This document shows positions 31,480 to 43,588 of a DNA stretch of 64,000 bases, in pieces. Source of the stretch: Diadema setosum. Its lineage: Eukaryota; Echinodermata; Echinoidea; Diadematoida; Diadematidae. The position numbers and the translations under genes are program-made. The stretch is taken from NCBI RefSeq assembly GCF_964275005.1, contig NC_092704.1, forward strand, positions 13,080,871 through 13,144,870, read 5' to 3'. Every line of letters starts with the position of its first letter. Position 1 is the stretch's first letter. The notes beneath the pieces are model-generated. The model was not told the origin of the DNA, ran no database searches, and saw nothing but the letters and a program-made list of their open reading frames with translations.

Positions 31480-34400
31480 TTCAAAGTTCAAATTTTATTT
31501 CATATTTCCATTTCTCAATGATGACATTACAAAATTATTGACAACAAAACAAGAATACAAAATATATACAATCATGTCTTTTGATCGTAGAAGAAAAGAA
31601 AAAGAAAATATACTTGACACAAATGTACAAGGTCATATTGTGTGAAAATGTCACTAGTAAGTATAAGAAATATGATGGGGCCTACATAAAAGCTTTAAAG
31701 CTTGTAAAACTGTAGGTTCCCGAGTTCATAGGCATATAATTTTACACGGAGAACGGATATGTTTGTCTTGACCAACTAAAATTACACAAGTACAAAAAAT
31801 CGATGAGTAATAAACTAATGAACCACATAGATATCGCACAATCCAGACTGCATACAAATCTCGCAGTGTTTGAATAACAAAAATGCTATATTATTAAAAG
31901 ATGTATCGGTACCATGAAATAACTTGAATGACTTGGTGCTGCGGACAAGGACAAAAGACTGGGAGCATAAAAGGGTTGCTAAAAACTTGGTAGTGTGTAT
32001 CCACTAAGTAATAACTGTTTTAATTTGCGTTTGAAGGTGAATAAAGATAAGGAAGAAGTGATATCTAGAGGGAGATCATTCCAATATCTGGGTCCAGTAA
32101 ATATAATTGTTTTCTTTGCAAAAATAGTGCGAGTACGGGGAAGGTGATAGGCGTCACTCTGGCGAGTGGGATAACAGTGGATAGAACGATTCCTTTTGAA
32201 CATGTGGATAAAAACAGATGGTAATTCATTAGTTGTTAGTTTATACATGAAAATTCCGAGATTGTAATAGAATAGGTCTGGAATTTTCAGAATTCTGTTT
32301 TGATGGAAAAAACAATTTGTATGGGCAAAATATCCGGCGTGGTTTATGATTCTTATTGCACGCTTTTGAATACGGAGAAGGGAATCTAGTAATGAGTGAA
32401 TTGCATTTCCCCACGTCAAAATTCCATAATTAAAGTGTGGAGATATTAAACAAGAATATATACTCTGCAAAATATGAACAGGAAAGAAATGTTTGAGCTT
32501 ATTCAAGATTCCAATATTTCTAGACAAAATTTTACTTACAAAATTAATATGAGTTTTCCAGGATAATTCTTGGTCAATCCAAAGCCCTAAAAACTTTGTA
32601 TTATTAACCTGCTTTAAACATAAATCATTTATTTTGATATCATATGGAACAACATTCAAGGAATTACTGAATACCATATAATGAGTTTTTTCTATGTTCA
32701 AAGATAATTTGTTCGCATAAATCCAGGATTGCACAGACCTAAGCTCAGTATTCATCATATTTATTAATGCATTAGGGTCTCGATGTGAAAAAAACAAGCT
32801 AGTGTCATCGGCGAAACAGATAAATGACAAAATTTGCGATGATTTTGGAAGATCGTTTATGTATAAGATAAATAAAAGTGGGCCCAAGAGGGAGCCCTGC
32901 GGGACTCCACATGAAATAGGCTTTAATTGCGAATCATGGCTATTGATATTAACAAATTGCTTTCTTTCTGTTAAATAACTCTTAAACCATTCTAAGGGGG
33001 TCCCGCGGATTCCATAGTGACACAATTTATAAAACAAGATTTCGTGATCTATCGTGTCGAAAGCTTTAGAAAAATCAAGAAAAACTCCAATTGTATGTTC
33101 AAAACTATCTATAGCATGAGCTACCTTGTCTATAAAAGTAAGTAAAGCATGGGTTGTGTTGTAATGTTTTCTAAAACCAAACTGAGAATCTGACAGAATG
33201 TTATGATTTGTGAGAAATTTTAATAATCGTGTATAAACCACCCTTTCAAGAATTTTAGAGATTGAAGTCAGCAAAGAAATTGGTCGGTAATTATTCACCA
33301 AATCTTTCTGTCCCTTCTTAAAGATAGGGACAACTTTTGCGACCTTCATCTTATTGGGGACTTTGCCATTAAATAAGGATTGATTGAAAATGTAGGTAAG
33401 AGGAGTAATGATTTCGCTTAAAACATTTTTTAAAAGAAAATTTGTAATTCCATCATATCCTGAACTTTTTTTATCATTCAAATTCTTAATAATATCTATA
33501 ATTTCTTCTTCAGCAATAGGTTCAAAAAATATTGATTGAGAATTCCTATTACCTAAGTATCTATGGAATTCAATTGATGATTTCGGGATTTTACTGGCAA
33601 GATGTGGACCAAGAGTTGCAAAATATTCATTGAAAGATTCCGCCATAATGACCGGGTCGTTAATCTGGCGGTCGTCCACTGAAATATATTTAGGAGAATC
33701 GGTATTATTTTTATGTTTGAGCGCCTCATTAATCACCTTCCACGTACTCTTCACATCAGATTTATATTTAACAAACTGTCGGGAAAAATAATTTCGCTTG
33801 GCTATACGTATTATGGATGTCAATATATTCCGATAACGAACATATCTCAATTTGTTTAAAGGGGATGGATCTTTACGATACTTATGAAAAAATTTATTCT
33901 TGCGGTTAATGGACCTGAGAAGAGATTTTGTAACCCATGGTTGTCGTGGCACTTTTTTATAATTAGAATGGTGAGGTCTTCGGAGAGGAACACAAGAATC
34001 ATAATTAGCGATTAAAATATTCATAAAATTTTCAAAGGCTAAATCAATGTCGCTTTGACTGTATACGGTGGACCAATCCTCTGAACTTAATTTCTCCCTA
34101 AGTTTATTAAGGTTGGATTCAGACATTACACGAATACCTGAGTTGTGGGTGTGAGAAACATTAGCAGTCATAAAATTGGACACAAGGGCGTAAATTGGAA
34201 AATGATCAGTGACGTCAGAAACTATAATACCAGATGTGATGTTAGAAAATGAGTCATTTACAAAAATGTTGTCAATAAGAGTAGATACATCATCAGTTAT
34301 TCGAGTCGGTTTTCTTATAAGGGGAATAAATGATTTCGACAACATAAGGTTGAGAAAATCTGCGCATAAGGGATTATCACTGTAATTAAGGAGATTGAGA

Positions 34401-34590
34401 TTAAAATCACCCATGACAAAACATGTCTTACTGTCAAAATAAGTGTTCGAGATAAGGCCGCAGAATAACTCTAAAAATTCAGCAGGATTTGAGCTTGGGG
34501 GTCGATAAATCTCCCCAATTATAATATTACCTTTGTTTGGAGTTTTGACCTCGATAAATACACTCTCAAATGTATCTGACATCATATGTG
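31480..34590 (-). mobile_element. CR1-like non-LTR retrotransposon (copy 1)
   Basis: Minus-strand element with an endonuclease-reverse transcriptase frame, a ~500-bp 3' region homologous to that of copy 2, and a 3' end in AATAAAATTTGAACTTTGAA at about 31480. Its 5' end is cut within the endonuclease domain where a (CA)n/(CAGA)n microsatellite begins (34583-34637). A complete element would also have a first ORF and the N-terminal endonuclease motifs. Confidence 0.9.
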
Positions 34591-34642
34591 TATGTGTGTG
34601 TGTGTGTGTGTGTGTGTCTGTCTGTCTGTCTGTCTGATTCAT
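31979..34642 (-). CDS. Endonuclease/reverse transcriptase of CR1-like element, 5'-truncated but otherwise open
   Basis: The 887-codon frame is open throughout. Residues 1-20 come from the flanking microsatellite (Thr-His and Gln-Thr-Asp repeats), so real homology starts at about 21. Residues 27-150 are the C-terminal part of an APE-type endonuclease: IYRPP (45-49), GDFN (78-81) and the catalytic-type TDHFP (145-149). The reverse transcriptase follows: NNYRPISLL in the fingers, DFSKAFDTIDH (motif A, about 522-532), GVPQGSLLGPLLF, and FADD (610-613, motif C with both aspartates). The C-terminal region has the usual 'GPRYWNDLP' end. The protein would nick DNA and copy its own RNA at the target. 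An open frame this long suggests recent insertion. CR1/L2-like group by motif spacing; exact clade not determined. Confidence 0.9.
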   Translation of the reverse strand: MNQTDRQTDTHTHTHTHTHMMSDTFESVFIEVKTPNKGNIIIGEIYRPPSSNPAEFLELFCGLISNTYFDSKTCFVMGDFNLNLLNYSDNPLCADFLNLMLSKSFIPLIRKPTRITDDVSTLIDNIFVNDSFSNITSGIIVSDVTDHFPIYALVSNFMTANVSHTHNSGIRVMSESNLNKLREKLSSEDWSTVYSQSDIDLAFENFMNILIANYDSCVPLRRPHHSNYKKVPRQPWVTKSLLRSINRKNKFFHKYRKDPSPLNKLRYVRYRNILTSIIRIAKRNYFSRQFVKYKSDVKSTWKVINEALKHKNNTDSPKYISVDDRQINDPVIMAESFNEYFATLGPHLASKIPKSSIEFHRYLGNRNSQSIFFEPIAEEEIIDIIKNLNDKKSSGYDGITNFLLKNVLSEIITPLTYIFNQSLFNGKVPNKMKVAKVVPIFKKGQKDLVNNYRPISLLTSISKILERVVYTRLLKFLTNHNILSDSQFGFRKHYNTTHALLTFIDKVAHAIDSFEHTIGVFLDFSKAFDTIDHEILFYKLCHYGIRGTPLEWFKSYLTERKQFVNINSHDSQLKPISCGVPQGSLLGPLLFILYINDLPKSSQILSFICFADDTSLFFSHRDPNALINMMNTELRSVQSWIYANKLSLNIEKTHYMVFSNSLNVVPYDIKINDLCLKQVNNTKFLGLWIDQELSWKTHINFVSKILSRNIGILNKLKHFFPVHILQSIYSCLISPHFNYGILTWGNAIHSLLDSLLRIQKRAIRIINHAGYFAHTNCFFHQNRILKIPDLFYYNLGIFMYKLTTNELPSVFIHMFKRNRSIHCYPTRQSDAYHLPRTRTIFAKKTIIFTGPRYWNDLPLDITSSLSLFTFKRKLKQLLLSGYTLPSF
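34583..34637. repeat. (TG)n/(TCTG)n microsatellite at the truncated 5' end
   Basis: TG repeats pass into TCTG repeats exactly where the retroelement homology stops. Confidence 0.85.
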
Positions 34643-35956
34643 TCTCTTATGCCATGCCCCCCCCCCCTTTCACACTCACCTGTTACTTGGCTTTCTTATA
34701 TACGTTTCCTTGTTTGCGTTTTCGGTTGTTACTATCATTATGATGTTGTGTAGCTTGGGAGGAAGAAAGAATCGTCCAGCATAATCGGAATCGATGGCAG
34801 TGATGCTACTCAAGGATTTTTTTTTTTATCTTCTTATACACAATATCTTCGTGGCTGTTATCGAGATGTTTAAAGTATCATTATGTGAGTAAACATTCTT
34901 CGAGACTAAGGAATATGATTCATTATTAAACATTAAAAACAGAAACAAGTCTGTTTGGACTTTAATTAATTGATTCATTCATTCATTCCTCATTTATTCA
35001 TTCTTTTTTTCATTTCCAACTGAAACGTAAAAATATTTTACAGAAATTGAATACATAGATAACATCACAATACACGATAAAAGACAAGTTTACAGAATAA
35101 GTACGATATACGGAAATGCTGGAAATGGGGAGGTATGAAAAAAAGCAGTGCTTGTGGAGTGCATTCGCCCCACACGTAATGACTTCATCATCATGTGATT
35201 ATGTTAAGGATGGAATAAGAAATTCTCATCAAAGATATAACTTTAACACCCTGTTTAACGGGGACCCAATTAAATGCTATTTAAGGTAGCTTACCACGTT
35301 TCCAATTATAAAACTGACCCGATTTCGCTCAGAGTCGCTATATAGTTTATATACCATAAATGTCATTCTTCAACAATACAATAACCCAAACAACAGCAAA
35401 ATTGTTTCTTGGGGAAATAGTAATTGTCCTCCATGTTTAAAATGTATTATACGAGGTTATAGGCCTACTTAAATTCGAACACCTTGAGATTCACACGCTT
35501 TCACGATGGTGGCAGGGTTAATGTCTTGACTTGGACTGCGGTTATGTGTATAATATGTCAGCTATATAATATTTTATGTCATGTACGTGGGGAAGAATAT
35601 TATACAATGAATATATACGTATGTCTGAAATGCATCGGGTTATTTATGTCGGTTCATCTAATATCCTATATCACTCGTGTGATACTGTAAGCATATTCTT
35701 GAAAGTAAAGCATTCAGCATGTAGAACATTGCACGTTACTCACCTAGTGTGTACATGTGACACACAATGGTAATGATTACACAAAACTAAAATGATTAAA
35801 ATGTTGTCAATAACATTGTTATCTATGTCACAACGAATAACAGATATAAAACGATCATTTCGATTGCCATCAGTAGTGCGGTAATGGTTGTGTGTGTGTG
35901 TGTGTCTCTCTGTCTGTCTGTCTGTCTGTTTTACTGATATTCGAGCTTGTCATTAT
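34643..35956. other. Unannotated intergenic DNA
   Basis: AT-rich. (CATT)n lies near 34975-35003 and (TG)n/(TCTG)n near 35890-35929. No gene seen. Confidence 0.4.
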
Positions 35957-36733
35957 TGAAAATTCGAATGTAATTCTTCAAGTTGTTGATTTCAAATAAC
36001 AAGTCTCACAGAGACTGTAAAAAGGACCTGGCGTGATAAGAATTGAGGTAAAAACTAGTATTCATAACCGTAATTATGAAATATTATGCATATTTCATGA
36101 AAATAGTGGCAACAAAAGTGAGTACACCATGTGTAATATTTGCATTGAAATATGATCAAATCTGGAGTTTTATGGTCCCAGCATTTGCCATAATTTTCCT
36201 TAGCATAAAAAACATGTTAATATTACATGGTAGTGACCTTGAGTTTGTGTTCCATGTATGTAACTGCTTTTCTGAAAAGTTAGCAAGGGAGTCAGTTGCA
36301 TGTTCGATGATTTCTCCCGACCACACTAGTCACACCAGTATAATGCAGAGAGGAATACAGGAATTAAAGTGAGTCAAACCCTGACCACTCCAAGAAGTCA
36401 TCAAACAGGAGTGAAACACAGATAAAAGAATGCAGAGGGGCATTAAAAGGCAGTGCCATGTCATATCAACATGTGTTTTGTGCTATGGAAAATTATTACC
36501 AGTGCTGTTGACCATAAAACTCCAGATTTAACCATGTTTTCGTGCAAATATTACACAGGGTCTACCCACTTTTGTTTCCATTATTTTCTCAAGTATGCAT
36601 GATATTTCAAAATTAAGGTTATAAATACTAGTTTTCTGTCTTAAGTCATATCATTCAATGTCATTTTTACAATCTCTGTGAGACTTTTGAGATAAAACAA
36701 ACAATTTAAAGAATTACATTCAAATTTTTAAAT
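35957..36733. mobile_element. Long-inverted-repeat element, ~780 bp
   Basis: About 230 bp at each end pair with about 75-80% identity by eye. Paired landmarks are GAATGTAATTCTT, AAGTCTCACAGAGA, AACTAGTATT, AAACAAAAGTG (left GCAACAAAAGTG) and AAATCTGGAGTTTTATGGTC. Total length and long arms suggest a Tc1/mariner-type or foldback element with a decayed centre. Transposase not recognised. Confidence 0.65.
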
Positions 36734-36758
36734 GTTCACATGGAGTGTACTCACATCT

Positions 36759-36817
36759 GTTACACATATATATATATATATATAATCTATAGATACGAAC
36801 GATGCGATGTACAATTG

Positions 36818-36886
<69 letters not shown>
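36759..36886. repeat. (TA)n and (TG)n microsatellite at the left edge of duplicated block B
   Basis: TA repeats, a short ATCTATAGATACG..CGATGCGATGTACAATT word, TA repeats, then about 46 bp of TG. The same word beside a (TA)n tract occurs at 4110-4140. Confidence 0.8.
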
Positions 36887-36889
<3 letters not shown>

Positions 36890-38699
36890 CTTTGATATTT
36901 AGATAAACGGCAATTGTTTTCAATTACTTGTCACATTGAGAAGACTCGTCTCAGCCATACCATTTTATATCACGTGGGTTTTCTAAAGTTCAAGATGATT
37001 ATAAATAGGCCTAACTCTCTGCACATTGCTCTCGGCCAACATATAGTTCATGATTTAACCTCAGGTTAACTTTGATAATTTATGTAGTTTTTGAACGACA
37101 AACTTAGTTGGGACCAGTCCTACTTATTGACAAATTGTCCAGCGTCGATTTAACTACACTTAATTAATAAGTGTTTTAGCAGTGCCGTGTTAAAAAAGAT
37201 ATATATATCACTGGCATACATTGAATAAACTATAGGACCCTCCATTATATTCCTACTAGTAATTAAATGATTGGTGAAGAGAGTATAGCGGAAAGCAGTA
37301 TAGTGCATAAGGCTCGTGAGACATATGGACAATCATTGTAGGCCACACACGTCCCACTTCGCGAGACGTGGTCTACAATAACTGGTATATTATTATTTGA
37401 AAACAAAGTTAATACGGCCGTGCACTGACATGGATCATAATACGAGGTGCTGCGTTGGACAAAATTCGTGGCGATGCCAGGGATGTGAGGTGCTCTCAGT
37501 AGAAACACGCTCATAGAGATGACCTCAACACCGCTCGCACACAACGTACCGTTCAGCGACTTGCACAAGTTATGCATCCCGCGTAAGTTCAAAAGTTCAA
37601 GTTCAAAAAAGAAAAAGAAAAAGAGGCTTAGAAAATGGGTTTCGTTCCAGCAACACTGGCACTACTTTCTGAATGCGGAAATGTAATGTACACGAAAATG
37701 TGTTCAGCAGGCGTTGTGTGATATGCTACTGCGAATCTGTTGAAAGAACACAGCCGTGTAGAATGTACAACCTCTCCAACAGACACATATCGCTTTTAAC
37801 GCTTGCAAGGTAACACATTCTCCGTCGAAGGAAGTGTCATTTTGGAAGGTAAAGTGTTCCTCAATAAGTCATTGTCTCAAATCGTGTATCTATAGATCGT
37901 TAAGCTGTGTACCATAAACACCAACCGAGTCGCCCGACGGTCAGTGTATGGATATGCAGCAGTGTTGGGCTCTTACAGCATACGAGCATACGATATAATG
38001 TCATTCCTTTTGATGAACCCTCGATACTGGTTGGTTGAATATTTGGAGCATACATTCATAGATTTCCTTCAATAGTTTAAAGATAGTGCTAAATTTACCT
38101 CATACTACCCAAACTGCTTCAGAACCACCCGAGATTAGAGAGCAACGAAATAGCTTTCTTTTAGTTCGCAGCGGTACGTATTTTGTAGGCCTTCTGTAAA
38201 CCCAACTATAAATACCTGGCTTTCATCCACTTTACTCTCTACGGATAGAGATCAGCAATCCTAAAGCGTTTGACCCTTGTCCTTACTGTATGTGATGTAC
38301 TGCTCAACAGAATAAGCCGAATTTCCATAGTGTTCTCTCTTGTTCTGAAGCACAAAATGGCGAAACCGCTCTTATCACTTCTCTTATCGCATTCGTGAAT
38401 AAAGCTTCAATAGACAAAATCAATGGTTTGGGAGGGTGTTGCCTTCTCATTACTAACTCGTATGCCCGCGTATTCATTCCCCCCCCCCCCCCCCCGAAAA
38501 CATGTTTGAAACGTCTTTAAAATCCAATGAGAAAAGTTGTCCCTCCACATCGTGCAATAAGTCAGCGTGGGATTATAACCCATGTAGCTTTACGTATCAG
38601 ATGATAACATTGCCTATGTATAGTCGCCGTTACAGGACTGACATTTTGGCCAAAGGTTTCCCCCACAACATTAAATCTATTATAATTATTGTTCTTTAA

Positions 38700-40553
38700 G
38701 TACAAGTTGTAGACAACAGAATTCCATTTCTCAAATCAAAACCAGGAACAGATTTCGTCATAATTATTTTCAATGTCAACTATTCATTGCTATGTTAGGC
38801 CAAGTAAAAAAAGAAAGTAGTTCTCGTCCGGGTTTTTTGAGCAAGGCGATGAGGGAGGTCCTTACTATTTGATATCTTACTATTTTTTCGAGGATTGTCA
38901 AAATGAAAGTAATATGTGTTTCTCGTCCGGTAATTCTGAAAAAGGTAACGAGAGAGGGCTTTACTATTTTCTATATCCAAATTATGAAATGAAATATCAC
39001 TGGTAGCTGTGTTATGAGAGACCAGGTCCCATGTCTTGCCTGCACTCTGTGCATTTTCAAACAAATAAATATAAAGTACCATACTTGAAATGAAACTTCA
39101 TGCATGCAGATATACATTTGCTTTTTCTTTCCACTACAGATGTCAAGGGAAAATGACCATCTTAAAACTGGTATTTAGTGTTGTAATGGCATTTCTGATA
39201 CCAGTGTACTTGCAATTCTGATGTATTGTGCTATTAATTGTAACAGGTATAAAACATGTCTTTCAACAAATGTACGACTGAAATAAATTCCATGATAAAT
39301 TCCATGATATTCAAAACACTGCTTTATTTATCATTGGTGTTTGTGACTTTTTGTGTCCACATAGCTGGTATGTATCTGCATTTCTTCACAGTATATTGTA
39401 GCACATTCAACTGGAAACTGGCTTGTACAATTGCAGATGGATGTCAAAATGATACTGATATGGCATTATAGCATTAAACATTTAAAGATGTTTCTTCATG
39501 TTCTAAAAAGACATTTGATAATCACTCATCATTTGGATGATGAATGATTGTATACCACACTACAGATGATACGACTCACGGCCGTGTCCGTGAATTTACA
39601 TCGTAAAGAAAAGTATCCCGCAGAAATACGAGACAAACCAGAATCCGTGGAAAAGTTATTTATTTTGTAGATACACCCATTTAATAATTCTACATTTGCT
39701 GGAAAAGCGCATTCATTTTATCTTCAAAATATAACAATACAGTACATCGCCGTCAGATGCAACGTTACAAAAGCAGAGTGTACGGGCCTCTACACAGCTA
39801 CAGACACGCACACTTTGCCAATAAACGGTGCGGCACGGCCACTGCATTTCTATACCGTACCTTCCGACACTGCACGCACATGCACATAGTCACAATGACA
39901 GGAAAATGTATACAAACTCCATACAATCCTCACAAGCATTTGTACAGTACAATTCATCCGCTTAAAATATGAGAAACGGGGAAAAATACGAACAATGCGC
40001 GAAATACGCGTGGAATATCAGCGATTGTTCGCAAAAATGTTGCCGCTATCGCGTTCCGAGTGCGCTGTACATCACAGCCCAGACCCGCCCGCGGCCCGCC
40101 CATCCAACTACAGTTCGACTGCTTTGTGGAGCAGTGTGAAATGCATGCGTTATTACATACGCACTACAGATGCTACAGCTGTACTACAGCTAAGTAGAGG
40201 ACGCAAGGCGTAATTAGAAACGAGACATCACCATTGGTAGGTGAATGTTATTGTCAATTTCTTTTTTTCGGCGGCCGAAAAAATAGTAAATATCAAAAAA
40301 GTCGATTCGGCAACTGAAAATCGATGCGGGCGGGGAGCGGGCTGGGACGAGAATTATGAATTTCTTGGTATTTTCAGCGCCATTTTGAAAATAGTAAATA
40401 GTAAAAAAATCGATGCGGCGGCCAAAATCGATGCGCGCGAGGACGAGAAACTTGGTTTCTTTTTTTACTTGGCCTTACTTCAAACTGAAATATCTACGGG
40501 AAAATTGCACTATAGTGTCTTACTGTACCTACACATGTACACCTTTGAATATG
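38700..40553 (-). other. Microinversion in copy B, split by a transposon
   Basis: 38700-38797 and 40478-40553 together are the reverse complement of 11686-11862. The flanks on both sides keep the same order and orientation as in copy A. Confidence 0.85.
38798..40474. mobile_element. PIF/Harbinger-like TIR element, 1.68 kb, only in copy B
   Basis: Termini GGCCAAGTAAAAAAAGAAA on both sides (inverted) with a shared CTCGTCC a few bases further in. A TTA target duplication flanks it (38795-38797, 40475-40477), and copy A has the empty site with a single TTA. A 3-bp TWA duplication and GGC terminus fit PIF/Harbinger. Subterminal CTCGTCCGG..GAAAAAGGY words repeat in the left end and ACTATTTTnTAT words in both. 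No transposase is recognisable; the right half is GC-richer and might hold captured sequence. Confidence 0.75.
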
Positions 40554-41784
40554 TTAATGATACCCACGTTACCACGTGATAGATGACGGTTCTCTTTTTT
40601 TTTTTTTTCCTTTTTTTTTTGGGGGGGGGGGATAAATGTCCTATCTTTTCGTGAAGGAATCGACTTGGATGACCTATTTCAACATACTATCAATCAATCG
40701 TTCAATGTTATTGCATAATGATAATATACCGTAATTGATAATTCTATATATTTATTCGTAACCATACAATGGTACAGCTACGTAGCTATAGCGCCTACGC
40801 ATATATTTTGACGTGTTCAATATGTAAATGAATATACTATTTCATGTATTGCTCCATTTTGATTTCTCAGCAGTTTTCGACCAAACTATGGAAGTTTCCA
40901 TGTGGGGTGTGATCATCGCTGCCGCCTTCACGGCCGCAGCGATTTTCATCTTTCGTCTGCTCGAGAGCCTGCTCCGGTCTCGTCTCGTGACGAGAATCAC
41001 GGACAAGTAAGTTTTGAATGATTAATTCCATGCCACATTGTGTAGCATGATACGTTGAAAAGAAGCTCAGTTGCCCCCCCCCCCCCCAAAAAAAAAAGAA
41101 GAAATATAATCAAAAAGCACAGAGGAAGAGGATGAAAAATCCAAATGTCTAAAACATCATTTATATTATTTTGTTGCACAGCAAGTGCTCCTGATGTGCA
41201 AACTGTAGGAATGTCGCGTGTGGATTATATCTCCAAATTTCATGAAGCGTTGGTGAATTTCTTAGAAAAGAAAAAAGTAGAGCAGGACTACGAAAGCATT
41301 GAAATTGAAGAAAGCAGAGTACAATGGGCATTTTTTTTTCATGTTCTGTTGATAGACGACTGAATGGTATAACTGTGAGTGGAAGCTATTATGGCACTCC
41401 CTTTAGGGTTATTCGAGACATGAGGAACAATTAATAAATTATTTTAGATGTTAACATGCAAAGTTCACACCAGTTTGAACTACGCCTTGATAATTTGAGT
41501 CAATTGATCAATTGAATATACCGTAATTGTCGAGGTTTCCTCAAAATCCGGCCTAAAAGTAGAACTTTATGGAATTTTAAAGGGGCCCTGAAATCCAAAT
41601 GTATGTTGATTTGTGTTGATTTATGATACCCTCAACATCACTTTTGCGGTGAAACGAATATCTAGAAACATTCCATGTATTTTTAACGATTTTTTTTTCT
41701 TTTTTCTTCAGATTATTTGGGAACGTTCACAAAAAATCCTTCCAAACCAATATTCTTGAGATGACCTCATCTGTCAATAACTAT

Positions 41785-42937
41785 GACCCCGTTTACAGTG
41801 CGGGGCCGGGCTCGGCCGAGCCTCGCAATTTTGTCCGTTTACACTGCTGGGCTCGGCCGCGCTTTTAATTCAAACCTTTCAATATTTTGTCGTAGTGGCG
41901 CTCTGCTTGTAAACAAACGCAATTTGGTATAGCCTGGTTTTCAGACCCTTTGCCAACTGGATTCCGTGGCGACGAAGTCGCCGTTCGGGCAAAGGCCTTT
42001 GCCGAAGGAAAAATCCTTTGCAGGACAAAACCACCTTAAACTATACTAGTTTTCCACGTTGAGGGGGTTAATATCGTGAATAGCGAAATAGTATGGGTAG
42101 AGGGTCTGGAAGCCAGACTAAAATTGGCCGCGCATTTGGCCCAGTTTGCGTTTACACTAGGACCCTGTTTACAGTGCGAGGCTCGGCCGCGGCTCGGCCG
42201 CGGCCGTGCCCAGCCCCGCTTCAGTGTAAACGCGCAAAAGGCCAAATGCGAGGCCAAAATTGGCCTCGCATTTGGCCTCGCTCTGGAGGTGGTCTCGGCC
42301 GCGGCCGAGCCGCGGCCGAGCCCGGCCTGTTCTTGGTGTAAACGCAAACTGGGCCAAATGCACTGCCAATTGCGCGGCCAATTTTAGTCTGGCTTCCAAA
42401 CCCTCTGCCTGTATCTTTCGCTATTCAGGATATTAACCCCCTCAACGTGGAAAACTAGTATAGTTTAAGGTGGTTTTGTCCTGCAAAGGATTTTTTTCCT
42501 TCGGCAAAGGCCTTTGCCCGAACGGCGACTTCGTCGCCACGGAATTCATTTGGCAAAGGGTCTGAAAACCAGACAATACCAAATTGCGTTTGTTTTCAAG
42601 CAGAGCGCCACTACGACAAAATATTGAAAGGTTTGAATCAAAAGCGCGGCCGAGCCCAGCAGTGTAAACGGACAAAATTGCGAGGCTCGGCCGCGCAAGT
42701 GAGGCCGGACTCGGCCGCGGCCGAGCCGCGGCCGAGCCCGGCCCCGCACTGTAAACGGGGTCCAAGAAGAGGCCGGGCTCGGCCGCGGCTCGGCCGCGGC
42801 CGAGACCACCTCCAGAGCGAGGCCAAATGCGAGGCCAATTTTGGCCTCGCATTTGGCCTTTTGCGCGTTTACACTGAAGCGGGGCTGGGCTCGGCCGCGG
42901 CCGAGCCGCGGCCGAGCCTCGCACTGTAAACGGGGTC
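41785..42937. mobile_element. GC-rich nested foldback element in intron 1 of copy B
   Basis: Termini GACCCCGTTTACAGTGCG on both sides (inverted). Copy A has the empty site (CTAT/GCTAAAAT, 13377-13388); flanks are TAT and TAA, so perhaps a 3-bp TWA duplication with one change. Inside, 41785-42160 pairs with about 42337-42762, a core 42161-42336 forms the loop, and that core recurs inverted at 42763-42937. GGCCGCGGCC-type palindromes abound. Open frames here are repeats of Arg/Pro/Ala and not genes. Confidence 0.8.
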
Positions 42938-42962
42938 TAAGCTAAAATACTGAAATGTTTAA

Positions 42963-43104
42963 CAAAAGACATTGGAATGCCCCTTCCCCTCGACTCAGCA
43001 TAACTTGCATGATCCCTCGCCATGTCTTTTGTTAGTCACATTAATATCATAGAAACATGCAAGTTATGCTGAGTCGAGGGGAAGGGGCATTCCAATGTCT
43101 TTTG
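42963..43104. repeat. Perfect 49-bp inverted repeat in SDR intron 1 (copy B)
   Basis: Arms 42963-43011 and 43056-43104, exact reverse complements and identical to the copy A arms. The 44-base loop differs at one position. Confidence 0.95.
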
Positions 43105-43498
43105 AAGACCATGAAGACTGCCATATTTTCGAAGCAGCGGGTTGAGTGACAGCGTGGCGCTAATTTTCTTCTTATTCATACCTTTATACATTCCATGTAA
43201 ATTTTACCCAGGTACGTTCTCGTTACCGGCTGCGACAGCGGGTTCGGCAATCTTGTGACCAGGCAGCTCGACAGCCGCGGCGTCCACGTCTTCGCCGCCT
43301 GCCTGACGTCCAAAGGTCAGAAGGAGCTCGAGGAGAAGACGTCGGAGCGGGTGTTCACCCTTCGCCTAGACGTCACCGACCACGAGAGTGTCGAGGCCGC
43401 CTTGCGATTCGTAAAGGAGAAGCTTCCCAAAGGCAAAGGTGGGCATCCGGCGTGACAGGATTCGTAATCGATTCAACTGAGGGGGGAAAAAGGAACAC

Positions 43499-43540
<42 letters not shown>

Positions 43541-43588
43541 AACTAACAGAAAAGACAAAGAATTGCATGTTAACCTCATTAGAATTAA

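Noticed and set aside
42036..42929. Several overlapping 66-160-codon frames on both strands, rich in Arg, Pro, Ala and Gly
   Set aside because: They are translations of GGCCGCGG-type palindromes in the foldback element; every frame is open because of composition, and copy A lacks the whole piece.
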